From positions 38,359 through 102,358 of the forward strand of contig CAIFEZ010000012.1 in NCBI GenBank assembly GCA_903789595.1: a DNA stretch of 64,000 nt, read 5' to 3'. Shown here in pieces: positions 16,828-26,099 of the stretch; position 1 is the stretch's first letter; every line of letters starts with the position of its first letter. The DNA is from an uncultured eubacterium 1-6 (GTDB lineage Bacteria; Bacillota; Clostridia; Lachnospirales; Lachnospiraceae). Below the pieces are notes generated by a model. That model saw only the letters and a list, made by a program, of their open reading frames with translations, was not told where the DNA came from and ran no database searches. Position numbers and translations under genes: made by a program.

Positions 16828-18051
16828 TCAGCGCGCGGACCTGCGGAAAGCGCCCAGATAATCCAGCAGATACTGATGCAGAACCGCATCCTCCGTCTCC
16901 TCACTTCCGTCCAGCTTCTGCTGGAGATCCTCCCATCGGAAGTATGCGGGCTTTGCCTTATAATCCGTGTAAAAGACCGGCTCTATCTGACCGGAAAGCT
17001 GCGGCAGAAAGGTGCCACACGCCTTCTGATAGCAGGTCGCCGCCCTGGCTTTTTCCCGGTGCTCCGGATCTACGAATATCGCGACGTCCCGATGAATTGC
17101 CCGGTCCTCATCCGGCAGATAGAAGTAATTCCTGTAATCGGCAAAGAAATGTTTCATTTCTGTTTTTCTGGCATCGACAAGAAGATCCGCGCCCCGGGAA
17201 TCTCCGCCGCATCCCAGTTGAAGGGCCGCTCCTTCTTCCTTTCCGGTCATCGAAGCCGGAACCGGAAAGGCGTGGTCCGCCTCTGCGTGCAGCCGCATCA
17301 TCTGCCGTTCGGGGGAATTCTCCCCGGAGATCATTTCCGCCTCTCCCGACAGACGGAACCCCCCGCCAAAAAAGAGCGGATAGGAGAGCGCCGGCAGAAT
17401 ATCAGCCATTCCGGCGACGTCATCATGATTGTGAAGAAAAAGCAGATTCAGCAGCTCCTCGTCCCGGCTCTCCAGATACCGGCGGTAGACCGGAATCAGA
17501 TCGCCGCCGCTATAGCGGTCCTCTCGTTCGATTCCAAGAAACTGCTCCACATCCTTCTGTTTCATGGAAGGCAATCCGAGAAGCTTCTGAAAAGGCCGCA
17601 CTTCCCGGTAGATATCAACGCTTTTCATTCCCTCAAACGGGTCCGGCAGTCCGTAAAATTCACATTTATGCCGAATATACGGCAGATCAAACAGATTGCC
17701 GTTAAAGTGCAGAAGCCGCACGCCTCCGGAATTCCCGGCATCCTCAGCATCTCGGGCATTCTCGGAATCTTCCGCGCCTTCCGAATTTCCGCTTCTTCCT
17801 TTCTGCAGCCCAAGCAGAAAATCCCCGAACATCTGCAGAAGATTTTTCTCCTCCGACGGCCTGTCCAGGAACCACTGAGCCATCCTCCACTCGCCGCCGG
17901 AGCAGTACAGAACTCCGATCAGATATACGTGGGAGCTTTTCCAGGAAAGCCCCGTTGTTTCGATATCGAACAGGACCGCATCATCTTCCGGAAAATACTC
18001 CCGGATCTTATCTGTCAGATGCCTGTCCGCCGTTTCCTGTCTCTTCCGCAT
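16828..18051 (-). CDS. Ribonuclease H-like (YprB-type) DEDD exonuclease family protein
   Basis: 407 residues from ATG 18051, with GGAGG seven bases upstream on the minus strand; the frame is open further but lacks a better site. The three exonuclease motifs are LFDIETTGL near residue 28, LLHFNGNLFDLPYI near 130 and HNHDDVAGMADIL near 210, matching the RNase H-like domain of YprB-type proteins. A long acidic, low-complexity insert (GNSEGAEDSENARDAEDAG) separates motifs I and II. The C-terminal third is not a domain I recognise. It is convergent with arsC. Confidence 0.82.
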   Translation of the reverse strand: MRKRQETADRHLTDKIREYFPEDDAVLFDIETTGLSWKSSHVYLIGVLYCSGGEWRMAQWFLDRPSEEKNLLQMFGDFLLGLQKGRSGNSEGAEDSENARDAEDAGNSGGVRLLHFNGNLFDLPYIRHKCEFYGLPDPFEGMKSVDIYREVRPFQKLLGLPSMKQKDVEQFLGIEREDRYSGGDLIPVYRRYLESRDEELLNLLFLHNHDDVAGMADILPALSYPLFFGGGFRLSGEAEMISGENSPERQMMRLHAEADHAFPVPASMTGKEEGAALQLGCGGDSRGADLLVDARKTEMKHFFADYRNYFYLPDEDRAIHRDVAIFVDPEHREKARAATCYQKACGTFLPQLSGQIEPVFYTDYKAKPAYFRWEDLQQKLDGSEETEDAVLHQYLLDYLGAFRRSAR

Positions 18052-18123
18052 CGTTTTGCCTCCCTGCGCAGTTTTTCTCATTGTGATTATCGTCGTGTGC
18101 GGTTTTTCTCTCATTATAGCTTT

Positions 18124-18180
18124 GTTACTGTTCGCGCACAACTGACCAGCAAGGATTTCAGATATCCCCTGAACAGCAGC
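18124..18180. mobile_element. MITE-like element, family A, copy A2
   Basis: 57 bp bounded by GTTACTGTTCGCG and CCTGAACAGCAGC (imperfect inverted ends), flanked by a perfect 8-bp direct repeat ATAGCTTT at 18116-18123 and 18181-18188. The interior AAGGATTTCAGATATCCC is shared with copy A3. It encodes nothing. Confidence 0.75.
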
Positions 18181-18303
18181 ATAGCTTTCACGCCTTCCGC
18201 CGGCAAGGTTCCGGGACGGTTTACAAAATCCTCCGTTTCGTGGTAATATGAATCCAATATGGGTCAGTCTGTACCGTCAGTCTCCGGCAGACACGGCACA
18301 CGC

Positions 18304-18361
18304 GCATGATTTAATTTTTGAAAGGCTCACGTGCATGATTGGATTTTTGAAAGGCACAATT
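18304..18361 (+). repeat. 29-bp imperfect tandem duplication over ruvA start
   Basis: Units begin GCATGATT at 18304 and 18333 and share TTTTTGAAAGGC. The first unit supplies GAAAGG, the ribosome binding site for the real ATG in the second unit. Confidence 0.75.
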
Positions 18362-18958
18362 GAAGAAACAGGGCCGGATTTTGTCGTCATAGACAATAAC
18401 GGGATCGGCTGGATCGTCTATGTTCCGGCGGCTCTGATCGACCGGGATCTCCGCACGGGAGATGATGTAAAGCTGTACACGTACATGGCCGTCCGTGAGG
18501 ATGCAGTGACACTCTACGGTTTTTTCACAAAAGATGACCTCGAGGTCTTCCGGCTCCTGCTCAATGTCAGCGGCATCGGACCGAAGGGCGCTCTGGGCGT
18601 TCTTTCCTCCATGACGGCGGACAGTCTCCGCTTCGCGGTGCTCGCGGATGATGCCGCCGCGATCGCAAAGGCGCCCGGCATTGGCAAGAAAACCGCCCAG
18701 AAGCTGATTCTGGAGCTGAAGGATAAGTTCCGTCTGGATGAAGCGTTTGAAAAGAAACTCGCCCACGGAGAGAACGCGGACAGCGCGGCACCCGCAGGCT
18801 CCGGAGGACAGTCCGGCGCCGCCGATGATGCCGTACAGGCGCTTGTCGCTCTCGGCTACTCGGGATCCGAGGCTCTGCAGGCTGTCCGGAAGGCGGCAAC
18901 GGATGAAAGCATGGACTCCGAAGCCATCCTCAAGGCGGCACTGAAATTTTTATTCTGA
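18335..18958 (+). CDS. ruvA: Holliday junction branch migration protein RuvA
   Basis: 207 residues from ATG 18335 (MIGFLKGTIEE, the usual family start). Domain I is an OB-fold (VVIDNNGIGWIVYVP), domain II has two helix-hairpin-helix motifs (VSGIGPKGALGVL near 80 and APGIGKKTAQKLI near 112), and domain III (DDAVQALVALGYSGSEA) binds RuvB. RuvA binds four-way junctions and loads the RuvB motor. ruvB follows after 44 bp. No ruvC is present; RecU at 40854 is the expected resolvase in Firmicutes. Confidence 0.96.
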   Translation: MIGFLKGTIEETGPDFVVIDNNGIGWIVYVPAALIDRDLRTGDDVKLYTYMAVREDAVTLYGFFTKDDLEVFRLLLNVSGIGPKGALGVLSSMTADSLRFAVLADDAAAIAKAPGIGKKTAQKLILELKDKFRLDEAFEKKLAHGENADSAAPAGSGGQSGAADDAVQALVALGYSGSEALQAVRKAATDESMDSEAILKAALKFLF

Positions 18959-19002
18959 CGCTGCTTATGCAATATGCAGTGTAACACATCATACAGGTAT
19001 AT

Positions 19003-20004
19003 ATGGAAAAACGAATCATACAGACCGAGGCGCGGCAGGAGGATGAACCGGTAGAGAAAAGTCTCCGCCCCCAGAGCCTCGATGAATATATCGGCCAGGA
19101 AAAGGCCAAAAAGAATCTTCGGATTTATATACAGGCTGCCCGGCAGAGAGGCGATGTTCTGGACCATGTCCTGTTCTACGGCCCGCCCGGTCTCGGGAAG
19201 ACCACCCTCGCAGGCATCATCGCCAATGAGATGGGCACGCATATGAAGGTGACCTCCGGCCCGGCCATTGAAAAGCCCGGAGAGATGGCGGCCATTCTGA
19301 ACAATCTCCAGGAGGGCGACATTCTGTTCGTCGACGAGATTCACCGTCTGAACCGGCAGGTGGAGGAGGTCCTCTATCCGGCCATGGAGGATTACGCCAT
19401 CGACATTATGATCGGCAAGGGATCCTCCGCGCGATCGATAAGGCTCGATCTCCCGAAATTCACCCTTGTAGGTGCCACGACAAGGGCAGGACTTCTGACC
19501 GCACCCCTGAGGGACCGCTTCGGCGTGATTCAGCATATGGAATTCTATACCGTAGAGGAGCTCAGCGAGATCATCATTCACTCCTCACGGATTCTGAATG
19601 TAGAGATCGACGATGCGGGTGCGCACGAGCTTGCCAGACGGTCGCGGGGAACCCCGCGGATTGCTAACCGCCTTCTGAAGCGGGTGCGGGACTTTGCGAT
19701 GGTGCAGTATGACGGAAGAATCACCGCAGATGTTGCGAACATGGCGCTGAACCTTCTGGAAGTGGACCGGTACGGACTGGACCGCACCGACCGGAAGCTG
19801 CTGATGACGATTATCGACAAGTTCAGGGGCGGGCCGGTAGGGCTGGATACGCTCGCCGCTGCCATCGGCGAGGATTCCGGCACCATTGAGGATGTCTACG
19901 AACCGTATCTGATCAAGAACGGCTTTCTGAACCGGACCCACAGCGGAAGAGTAGCGACCGAGCTTGCCTACCACCATCTCGGGATAGATATGCCGGAAGA
20001 ATAG
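19003..20004 (+). CDS. ruvB: Holliday junction branch migration ATPase RuvB
   Basis: 333 residues, full length. Walker [13 protein letters not shown] near residue 65, Walker [10 protein letters not shown] near 108, sensor 1 GATTRAGLL near 160 and the arginine finger region LRDRFG near 170; the C-terminal winged helix ends in [15 protein letters not shown]. It is the hexameric motor that drives branch migration with RuvA. An intact two-gene ruvAB operon. Confidence 0.97.
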   Translation: MEKRIIQTEARQEDEPVEKSLRPQSLDEYIGQEKAKKNLRIYIQAARQRGDVLDHVLFYGPPGLGKTTLAGIIANEMGTHMKVTSGPAIEKPGEMAAILNNLQEGDILFVDEIHRLNRQVEEVLYPAMEDYAIDIMIGKGSSARSIRLDLPKFTLVGATTRAGLLTAPLRDRFGVIQHMEFYTVEELSEIIIHSSRILNVEIDDAGAHELARRSRGTPRIANRLLKRVRDFAMVQYDGRITADVANMALNLLEVDRYGLDRTDRKLLMTIIDKFRGGPVGLDTLAAAIGEDSGTIEDVYEPYLIKNGFLNRTHSGRVATELAYHHLGIDMPEE

Positions 20005-20060
20005 GCGGCAAACAGGAAGAAGCGCTTATACATTATAATATCAAACAGAGGGATAAACTT

Positions 20061-20432
20061 ATGGCGGAAAAACATTCAGTAAAGGTTCTGATTGACGGAA
20101 AGGCAATTACCCTGTCCGGCTATGAAAGTGAAGAGTACCTGCAGAGGGTTGCTTTCTATCTCAACAACAAGATTGCCGAGCTCAGCTCCATCAGCGGCTA
20201 CGGACGCCTGACGCAGGACACGAAATCCATGCTTCTCGAGTTCAACATTGCGGACGACTACTTCAAGGCAAAATCCCAGGTGGATTCCATGGAGCAGGAT
20301 CTCGAGAACAAGGATCAGAGTGCCTATGACATCAAGCACGACCTCGTGGCGGCGCAGATGGAAATTGAAAGGCTGAAGAAGGAAAATGCAAGACTTCGTG
20401 AAAGCAGGAACAATGACAGCGGCCGCAAATAA
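20061..20432 (+). CDS. zapA: Cell division protein ZapA
   Basis: 123 residues. The N-terminal globular part (VKVLIDGKAITLSGYESEEYLQ) matches ZapA, and residues 65-115 form a coiled coil (MEQDLENKDQS, MEIERLKKENARLRE). ZapA promotes FtsZ bundling at the division ring. It starts 56 bp after ruvB and overlaps the U32 gene by 20 bp, a neighbourhood common in Clostridia. Confidence 0.88.
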   Translation: MAEKHSVKVLIDGKAITLSGYESEEYLQRVAFYLNNKIAELSSISGYGRLTQDTKSMLLEFNIADDYFKAKSQVDSMEQDLENKDQSAYDIKHDLVAAQMEIERLKKENARLRESRNNDSGRK

Positions 20433-22875
20433 GCGAACGGAAGCAGAGAAAAGTTCCAGAGAGCCGAAAGCGGGGAGAGCAGGCAGACCTGCATTCCAGA
20501 CAGAGCTTCTGGCTCCTGCCGGATCCATTGAAGCTCTGAAAGCCGCCTATATCGCGGGCGCCGACGCCGTGTATATCGGCGGCAGCCGGTTCGGCGCGCG
20601 AGCCTATGCCGACAATCCCGGAGAAGCCGAGCTCTGCGAGGCTATTGATCTCTCCCACAGGCTCGGAAAAAAGCTGTACATGACTGTCAACACCCTGGTC
20701 AAGGATTCCGAGATGGAAAAGGATCTGGAAACCTTTATGAATCCCTATGTGAGGGAGGGGCTGGACGGCGTCATCGTGCAGGATTTCGGCGTGATCGACC
20801 TGTTTCAGCAGGTTTTTCCGGATCTGCCTCTCCACGCCAGCACCCAGATGTCTGTGACCGGCGTCCACGGCGCCGCGTTCATGAAGGAAATCGGCATGTC
20901 CAGGATCGTTCCCGCGCGGGAGCTTTCTCTCGAAGAAATCCGCCTCATTCATGACAGAACCGGTCTGGAGATCGAAAGCTTCATCCACGGAGCCATGTGC
21001 TACAGCTATTCCGGTCAGTGCCTGATGAGCAGCCTCATCGGAGGCCGCAGCGGCAACCGGGGCAGATGCGCCGGTGTATGCCGCCTTCCCTTCGATGTCT
21101 ATGAGGACGGGCGTCTTCTCACCGGAAGGAACACCAGATATCCGCTGAATATGAAGGATATGAACACGGTGGAGATCCTTCCGGAGCTGATCCGCGCAGG
21201 CATTTCTTCCTTTAAAATAGAGGGACGCATGAAAAAGCCGGAATATACCGCCGGTGTCGTGCGGATCTACCGCAAGTACATTGACCGTTTCCTCGCGGAC
21301 CCGGAGCATTACCGCGTGGAGAGTGAGGATCTGGAATTTCTATGGAATCTTTTCAACCGCGACGGTTTCCACCAGGGCTGTTATCTGGAGCGAAACGGCA
21401 GGGATATGATCGCCCTCAGAAATGAAAAGCTCAGTGATGTCCGGCAGAAGGCTGCGCAGGAGCTGACCGAACAGATCCGGGCAGATCTCAATACCCGGGA
21501 AGCTGCACGTAAGCTGCAAAGCCCCGTAGCCGCAAGGCTGGCGCTCACCGTATCAGGCGGCGCTGTTCTGGATCTGTTCTGGTCCGCGAATCAGTCGCCC
21601 TATCTCCAGGACAGCCCGGACTTATTTAGAGAATCTGTCCCCGGGAAAACCGGTGCCATCCATGTCTGTCTTCGGAAAGACGGGGTGCAGAAGGCGGAAA
21701 ACCGCCCGGTCACAGAGGACCGGATTCTCGCGCAGATGAACAAGACCGGGAACAGCGCCTTCTATTTTCAGACGCTTCAGCTTGATGCGGAGGAGAACCT
21801 CTTCGTCCCGATGCAGCTGTTAAACGAGCTGCGAAGAGAGGGATTCGCGGCGCTCTCCGAAAAGATTCGTGAAAAGTACCGCCGCAGCGTTCCGTCTGCC
21901 GCCGATGCTTCACAGGATGCGTTCCGCGCCGATTCTGCTTCTGCAGGACCGATCTGCAAAGCTCCGGCGGAAGCCGACTTCGCTCCTGTTTCCGCATCTT
22001 CCGATCCCGACTGTGACACGAAGCCCTTCTGCACGGCGTCCGTCAATACCATCGGGCAGCTCCGGTCTTTGCTTGACGTTGAGGGCCTCTCCGCAATCTG
22101 GCTCGATGCCGAAATGTTTACCGCGAAGAATTCCCGTTCCGAATCCCTGCCGGATGCGGTGGAGCAGATACGGAAATCCGGAAAATCCGCTTATCTGATG
22201 CTTCCCTATGTGATGCGCAGAGACAGCGAGGCGGCGCTTACCTCTCTGGTTCATGACTATATGTCCCTGTTTCCCGAATCCCCGGCCCCGGACTCCTGCG
22301 CCATACTGGCGCGGAACCTGGAAGAGCTTGGCCTTCTCCGTTTTCTGGGACTTGCCGGATATACAGAGATAGACGCCGGAATCTACACGATGAATACGAG
22401 AGCGGAGAATTTCCTGGCCCGCCGCGGATATTCCCGGAACACAGCCTCCCTCGAGCTCAATTACCGGGAGCTTCTCCGGAGAGAAAACCGGACCAGCGAG
22501 CTCATTGTCTACGGCCGTGCGCCGATGATGCTGTCCGCGCACTGTCTGAAGAAGACAATGGACCGCTGTACCCGTTCCGATGCACGCCTCGTTCTGAAGG
22601 ACAGAAAGGGCGCCCGGTTCCCGGCGGAATGTCACTGTACCTCCTGCTACAATATCATCTACAACAGCCTGCCGACGTCGCTCCTCAGAGAGCATATGAC
22701 CGACAGCAGGAATTCCGTATCCCCGCTTGACAGACTGCATTTTCGATCCTTCCGCCTGCAGTTCACCGACGAAAGCGGTCCGCTCGCCGCAGAGATCGCA
22801 GCCGCCTTTCTCGAGCGGCGCGATGTTCCGGAGCCGGAAACCACACGCGGACATTTCCGCCGCGGAGTAGAATGA
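20413..22875 (+). CDS. Peptidase U32 family / DUF3656 protein (RlhA-like)
   Basis: 820 residues from ATG 20413 (AGCAGG upstream), overlapping zapA. Residues 30-330 are the U32 core (ELLAPAGSIEALKAAYIAGA, HGAMCYSYSGQCLMSS, GRCAGVCRLPFDVY, SFKIEGRMKKPEY); its cysteines form the Fe-S site together with HCTSCYN near 755. The middle matches DUF3656, and an Ala/Ser/Asp-rich linker lies around 495-540. E. coli relatives hydroxylate 23S rRNA C2501 (RlhA), so an rRNA-modifying role is more likely than proteolysis, but this is inference. Confidence 0.85.
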   Translation: MTAAANKRTEAEKSSREPKAGRAGRPAFQTELLAPAGSIEALKAAYIAGADAVYIGGSRFGARAYADNPGEAELCEAIDLSHRLGKKLYMTVNTLVKDSEMEKDLETFMNPYVREGLDGVIVQDFGVIDLFQQVFPDLPLHASTQMSVTGVHGAAFMKEIGMSRIVPARELSLEEIRLIHDRTGLEIESFIHGAMCYSYSGQCLMSSLIGGRSGNRGRCAGVCRLPFDVYEDGRLLTGRNTRYPLNMKDMNTVEILPELIRAGISSFKIEGRMKKPEYTAGVVRIYRKYIDRFLADPEHYRVESEDLEFLWNLFNRDGFHQGCYLERNGRDMIALRNEKLSDVRQKAAQELTEQIRADLNTREAARKLQSPVAARLALTVSGGAVLDLFWSANQSPYLQDSPDLFRESVPGKTGAIHVCLRKDGVQKAENRPVTEDRILAQMNKTGNSAFYFQTLQLDAEENLFVPMQLLNELRREGFAALSEKIREKYRRSVPSAADASQDAFRADSASAGPICKAPAEADFAPVSASSDPDCDTKPFCTASVNTIGQLRSLLDVEGLSAIWLDAEMFTAKNSRSESLPDAVEQIRKSGKSAYLMLPYVMRRDSEAALTSLVHDYMSLFPESPAPDSCAILARNLEELGLLRFLGLAGYTEIDAGIYTMNTRAENFLARRGYSRNTASLELNYRELLRRENRTSELIVYGRAPMMLSAHCLKKTMDRCTRSDARLVLKDRKGARFPAECHCTSCYNIIYNSLPTSLLREHMTDSRNSVSPLDRLHFRSFRLQFTDESGPLAAEIAAAFLERRDVPEPETTRGHFRRGVE

Positions 22876-22878
22876 ATG

Positions 22879-22956
22879 GCTGCCGTTCACGCACTGCCGA
22901 AACAGTAAAGGTGCAGTAAAATCCCTGCAATAAAGAGCCGAGCGGTGAACAACAGC
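22879..22956. mobile_element. MITE-like element, family A, copy A4
   Basis: 78 bp starting GCTGCCGTTCACG and ending GGTGAACAACAGC, imperfect inverted ends. It is flanked by a perfect 8-bp direct repeat, AATGAATG at 22871-22878 and 22957-22964. The left repeat overlaps the stop codon region of the U32 gene (GAATGAATG). Confidence 0.7.
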
Positions 22957-23017
22957 AATGAATGGATAATGGATGACATAAGGCAGATAGACCACCACGA
23001 CATGAGGTGTCCGTTCC

Positions 23018-24571
23018 ATGGTAAAAATATTAGTACAGATATCGAAATATGTTCTTCTTCTGATCATGATTTTTTTCACGCTGGAAACCTTCATGGTCCT
23101 GAAGAGGAAATCGGATGAGGCGAGGCGCCGGATCATGAGAAATCAGATCTGGCTCATGGTTCTCTTCAACACCGTAAGCTACGTTGTCATGTACCTCCAG
23201 TCGGAGGAACCCTACATGATTCTCATGCTGATCTGCGTGATCGGATATATCCTTGTGGTGCAGATTCTGTATCGGATCATATACCGGAAGGCCTCCCTGA
23301 TTCTTCTGAACACTATGTGCATGATCCTGTCCGTCGGACTTGTCATGCAGTCCAGACTCGGAATCGATAATGCCAGAAAGCAGTTTATCATCGCCGCCTT
23401 TGCCACGATGATCTGCTTCATCATTCCCGTCTTCATCCGGAAGGTCCGCTGGGTTTCGAAGCTCACCTGGCTCTACGGCATTGTCGGCATTCTGCTGCTC
23501 GGCGCGGTTCTGGCACTCGGCAGGGTTACCGGCGGTGCCAACCTCAACCTGAACATCGGGGGCATTTCCTTCCAGTTTTCCGAATTTGTAAAGATCAGCG
23601 TCGTGCTCTACATGGCAGGCATGCTCCAGGAGCGCACCGATTTCAAACAGGTCGTCATTACCACAATCGTAGTTGCGGTCCATGTCGGAATTCTGGCGCT
23701 GTCCGCCGATCTTGGCGCCGCGCTTGTATATTTTGTCGCATACATCGTCATGGTATATGTCGCCACCAGAAATCCGGGCTATGTCGCCCTGGGACTCGGC
23801 GGCATGGCGGGCGCGTGCATCGTGGCCTACCGCCGCTTTGAACATGTCCGGGTCCGTGTACAGGTCTGGAAAGATCCTTTTTCCGACTATGAGGGCACCG
23901 GATACCAGATCATTCAGGCACTCTTCGGCGTGTGCGCGGGAGGGTGGTTCGGCACCGGCCTGTTCAACGGCCATCCGGATATGATTCCCCTGGCATATGA
24001 GGATTTTACCTTCGCCGCCATCTGTGAAGAATTCGGGATTATTTTTTCCATCTGCCTGATTCTTCTCTGCATGGGAATGTATCTGCTGATCGTGAACATC
24101 GCGCTTCGCCTCGACCGTCCCTTCTACAAGCTGGTCGCGATCGGGTTCGGCACGGAATATGCCTTTCAGGTATTTCTGACGGTCGGCGGTACGACAAAGT
24201 TCATCCCGATGACAGGCATCACCCTTCCGCTGGTCAGCTACGGAGGAAGTTCACTGATGTGCACAATCGCCATGATATCCATCATCCAGGGACTGTACAT
24301 CATGAGAAAGGACGAGGACGAAGAACTTGAGGAAGAAAGACGAGAGAGGATACGGAGAAACAGACAGCTCCAGAGACAGCCGCAGAACCGGGAACAGGGC
24401 TTCCGGCCGCAGCAGTACCGGCCGGAGCAGCCGTACAGACCGGAACAGCAGTACAGACAGCAGCAGTACAGACCGAAGGAACAGTCCGGACAGGTACGGC
24501 AGGACACCGGAGACCTCGAACGAAAGATCGAAGAGCAGACAAAAGAAGATCTCGCGCTCCGCAATCATTAG
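23018..24571 (+). CDS. FtsW/RodA/SpoVE-family peptidoglycan polymerase (SEDS)
   Basis: 517 residues with about ten membrane helices from residue 5 to 430. SEDS signatures include FSEFVKISVVLYMAG, SADLGAALVYFVAYIVM and the late loop FIPMTGITLPLVSYGGSSL near 400. These proteins polymerise lipid II with a partner class B PBP, whose gene follows. The last 85 residues are an unusual cytoplasmic Gln/Arg/Pro-rich tail with PYRPEQ and QYRPKEQ repeats. That tail's DNA also encodes the N-terminus of the PBP in the +1 frame. Whether it serves elongation, division or sporulation cannot be decided. Confidence 0.92.
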   Translation: MVKILVQISKYVLLLIMIFFTLETFMVLKRKSDEARRRIMRNQIWLMVLFNTVSYVVMYLQSEEPYMILMLICVIGYILVVQILYRIIYRKASLILLNTMCMILSVGLVMQSRLGIDNARKQFIIAAFATMICFIIPVFIRKVRWVSKLTWLYGIVGILLLGAVLALGRVTGGANLNLNIGGISFQFSEFVKISVVLYMAGMLQERTDFKQVVITTIVVAVHVGILALSADLGAALVYFVAYIVMVYVATRNPGYVALGLGGMAGACIVAYRRFEHVRVRVQVWKDPFSDYEGTGYQIIQALFGVCAGGWFGTGLFNGHPDMIPLAYEDFTFAAICEEFGIIFSICLILLCMGMYLLIVNIALRLDRPFYKLVAIGFGTEYAFQVFLTVGGTTKFIPMTGITLPLVSYGGSSLMCTIAMISIIQGLYIMRKDEDEELEEERRERIRRNRQLQRQPQNREQGFRPQQYRPEQPYRPEQQYRQQQYRPKEQSGQVRQDTGDLERKIEEQTKEDLALRNH

Positions 24572-25967
24572 GCCGTACCGGATCGTGTCCTTCGTCTCCC
24601 TCGCGCTGTTCGCGTCTCTGATCGTCTACATGGTATATTTTCAGATCAACGACAGCGAAACGCTGCTAAACAGTCCGTACAACAAACGGCAGGAGGAAGC
24701 GGCGCAGGAGATTGTCCGCGGATCCATCCTTGCGGACGACGGCTCAACCGCCCTTGCCAGAACCGACACGGCCGAGGACGGCACGGAGACCCGGGTCTAT
24801 CCCTACGGCTCCCTGTTTGCACAGGCAGTGGGATATTCCGTCTACGGCGGAAGCGGACTGGAATCGAGCCGCAACAACGACCTGATCCAGTCTCACTCCA
24901 GCATTGTCTCGCAGATGGAAAATGATCTGAACGAACAGAAAAAGGCCGGCGACAACATCGTCACAACCTTTAATGTCGCGCTGCAGCAGGCAGCTGCCGC
25001 GGCAATGGGGGACAATGCGGGTGCCGTAATCGCAATGGATGTCGATACCGGAAGTGTTCTGGTGGACTACAGCAGTCCGACTTACGATCCGAATACCGTC
25101 GAGGAGAACTGGGACACGCTGACCAATTCCGACAACGGCATTTTTCTGAACCGCGCGACCCAGGGTCTCTACCCGCCGGGCTCCACGTTCAAGATCGTGA
25201 CCGCGCTCGCGTACCTCCGGCAGAACGGCAGCTTTGACAATTTTTCCTACAACTGCACCGGAACCTACGAAAACGCCGGCTTTACGATACACTGCTACAA
25301 CTATGAGGCGCACGGGCAGGAGACCTTCGCCAGCGCATTCGCAAATTCCTGCAACTGCGCCTTTGCCTACATGAGCCAGAACAATATCGACAAATCCACC
25401 TTCCGGCAGACAGCCGAAGACTTCGGCCTCAATCAGGCCATCGATACCGACCTCGATGTCACCACAAGCACCTTCACGCTGGACTCCGACACTCCGGATC
25501 AGCTGACCATGCAGACCGCGATCGGACAGGGCGACACGCAGGTCACGCCGCTTCAGATGTGCATGATCGGACAGGCGGTCGCGAACAACGGCGTGATGCT
25601 GAAGCCATATTTTGTGAAGAGTGTCGTGACAGCGGAGGGCAGAACCATAAAGACTACCGAAACCTCCACGCTCAGACAGGTCATGGACGCGGGACAGGCG
25701 GCAAATCTGAAGGAAGCGATGAGAGGCGTCGTTCAGAGCGGAACCGGAACCGCAATCGCGGATCTTCCTTATAACATCGTCGGAAAAACCGGAACCGCCG
25801 AGTACAACAGTGCGGGAGACTCCCACTCCTGGTTCGTCGGTTTCTCCAACACCGGAAACAATGATATCGTCGTCTGCGCCATCGTCGAAAACGGCGGAGA
25901 CGGAACCGCGCCTGCCATCAATGTCGTCCGTCAGGTGTTCGCCACCTATTTCGGAAGCGGAAGCTGA
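24327..25967 (+). CDS. Class B penicillin-binding protein transpeptidase
   Basis: 546 residues if started at TTG 24327, preceded by GAGGA at 24314-24318. Between 24327 and the membrane helix there is no ATG, GTG or other TTG, so the start lies inside the FtsW-like gene and 245 nt are read in two frames. Residues 1-80 are Arg/Ser/Thr/Asp-rich cytoplasmic sequence; residues about 85-105 form the membrane anchor. The transpeptidase has PPGSTFK (active Ser near 286), ANSCN (SxN) and GKTGTAE near 486. It cross-links peptidoglycan with the SEDS partner. At this length it resembles the small PbpA-type enzymes. Confidence 0.88.
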   Translation: MRKKDERGYGETDSSRDSRRTGNRASGRSSTGRSSRTDRNSSTDSSSTDRRNSPDRYGRTPETSNERSKSRQKKISRSAIIRPYRIVSFVSLALFASLIVYMVYFQINDSETLLNSPYNKRQEEAAQEIVRGSILADDGSTALARTDTAEDGTETRVYPYGSLFAQAVGYSVYGGSGLESSRNNDLIQSHSSIVSQMENDLNEQKKAGDNIVTTFNVALQQAAAAAMGDNAGAVIAMDVDTGSVLVDYSSPTYDPNTVEENWDTLTNSDNGIFLNRATQGLYPPGSTFKIVTALAYLRQNGSFDNFSYNCTGTYENAGFTIHCYNYEAHGQETFASAFANSCNCAFAYMSQNNIDKSTFRQTAEDFGLNQAIDTDLDVTTSTFTLDSDTPDQLTMQTAIGQGDTQVTPLQMCMIGQAVANNGVMLKPYFVKSVVTAEGRTIKTTETSTLRQVMDAGQAANLKEAMRGVVQSGTGTAIADLPYNIVGKTGTAEYNSAGDSHSWFVGFSNTGNNDIVVCAIVENGGDGTAPAINVVRQVFATYFGSGS

Positions 25968-25989
25968 CCGGACGGCGCTTTCCCGGTAC

Positions 25990-26099
25990 GTTACTGTTTA
26001 CGCACATCTGCAATGCTCAGGCAAGGATTTCACAGCACCTTTGCCTGAGCATTGCCAGCTGTGAAATCCCTGCCTTTCAGATATCCCGTGAACAGCAGC
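25990..26099. mobile_element. MITE-like element, family A, copy A3
   Basis: 110 bp bounded by GTTACTGTTTACG and CGTGAACAGCAGC, inverted ends matching at about 10 of 13 positions, flanked by CCCGGTAC (25982-25989) and CCCGGCAC (26100-26107), an 8-bp direct repeat with one change. The interior holds two interlocked perfect inverted repeats: 15 bp (26010-26024 with 26041-26055) and 12 bp (26025-26036 with 26058-26069). Confidence 0.78.

Noticed and set aside
24238..24568. Open frames on the minus strand over the FtsW/PBP overlap
   Set aside because: They arise because the low-complexity DNA has few stops; they end in the conserved FtsW core and look like no known protein.
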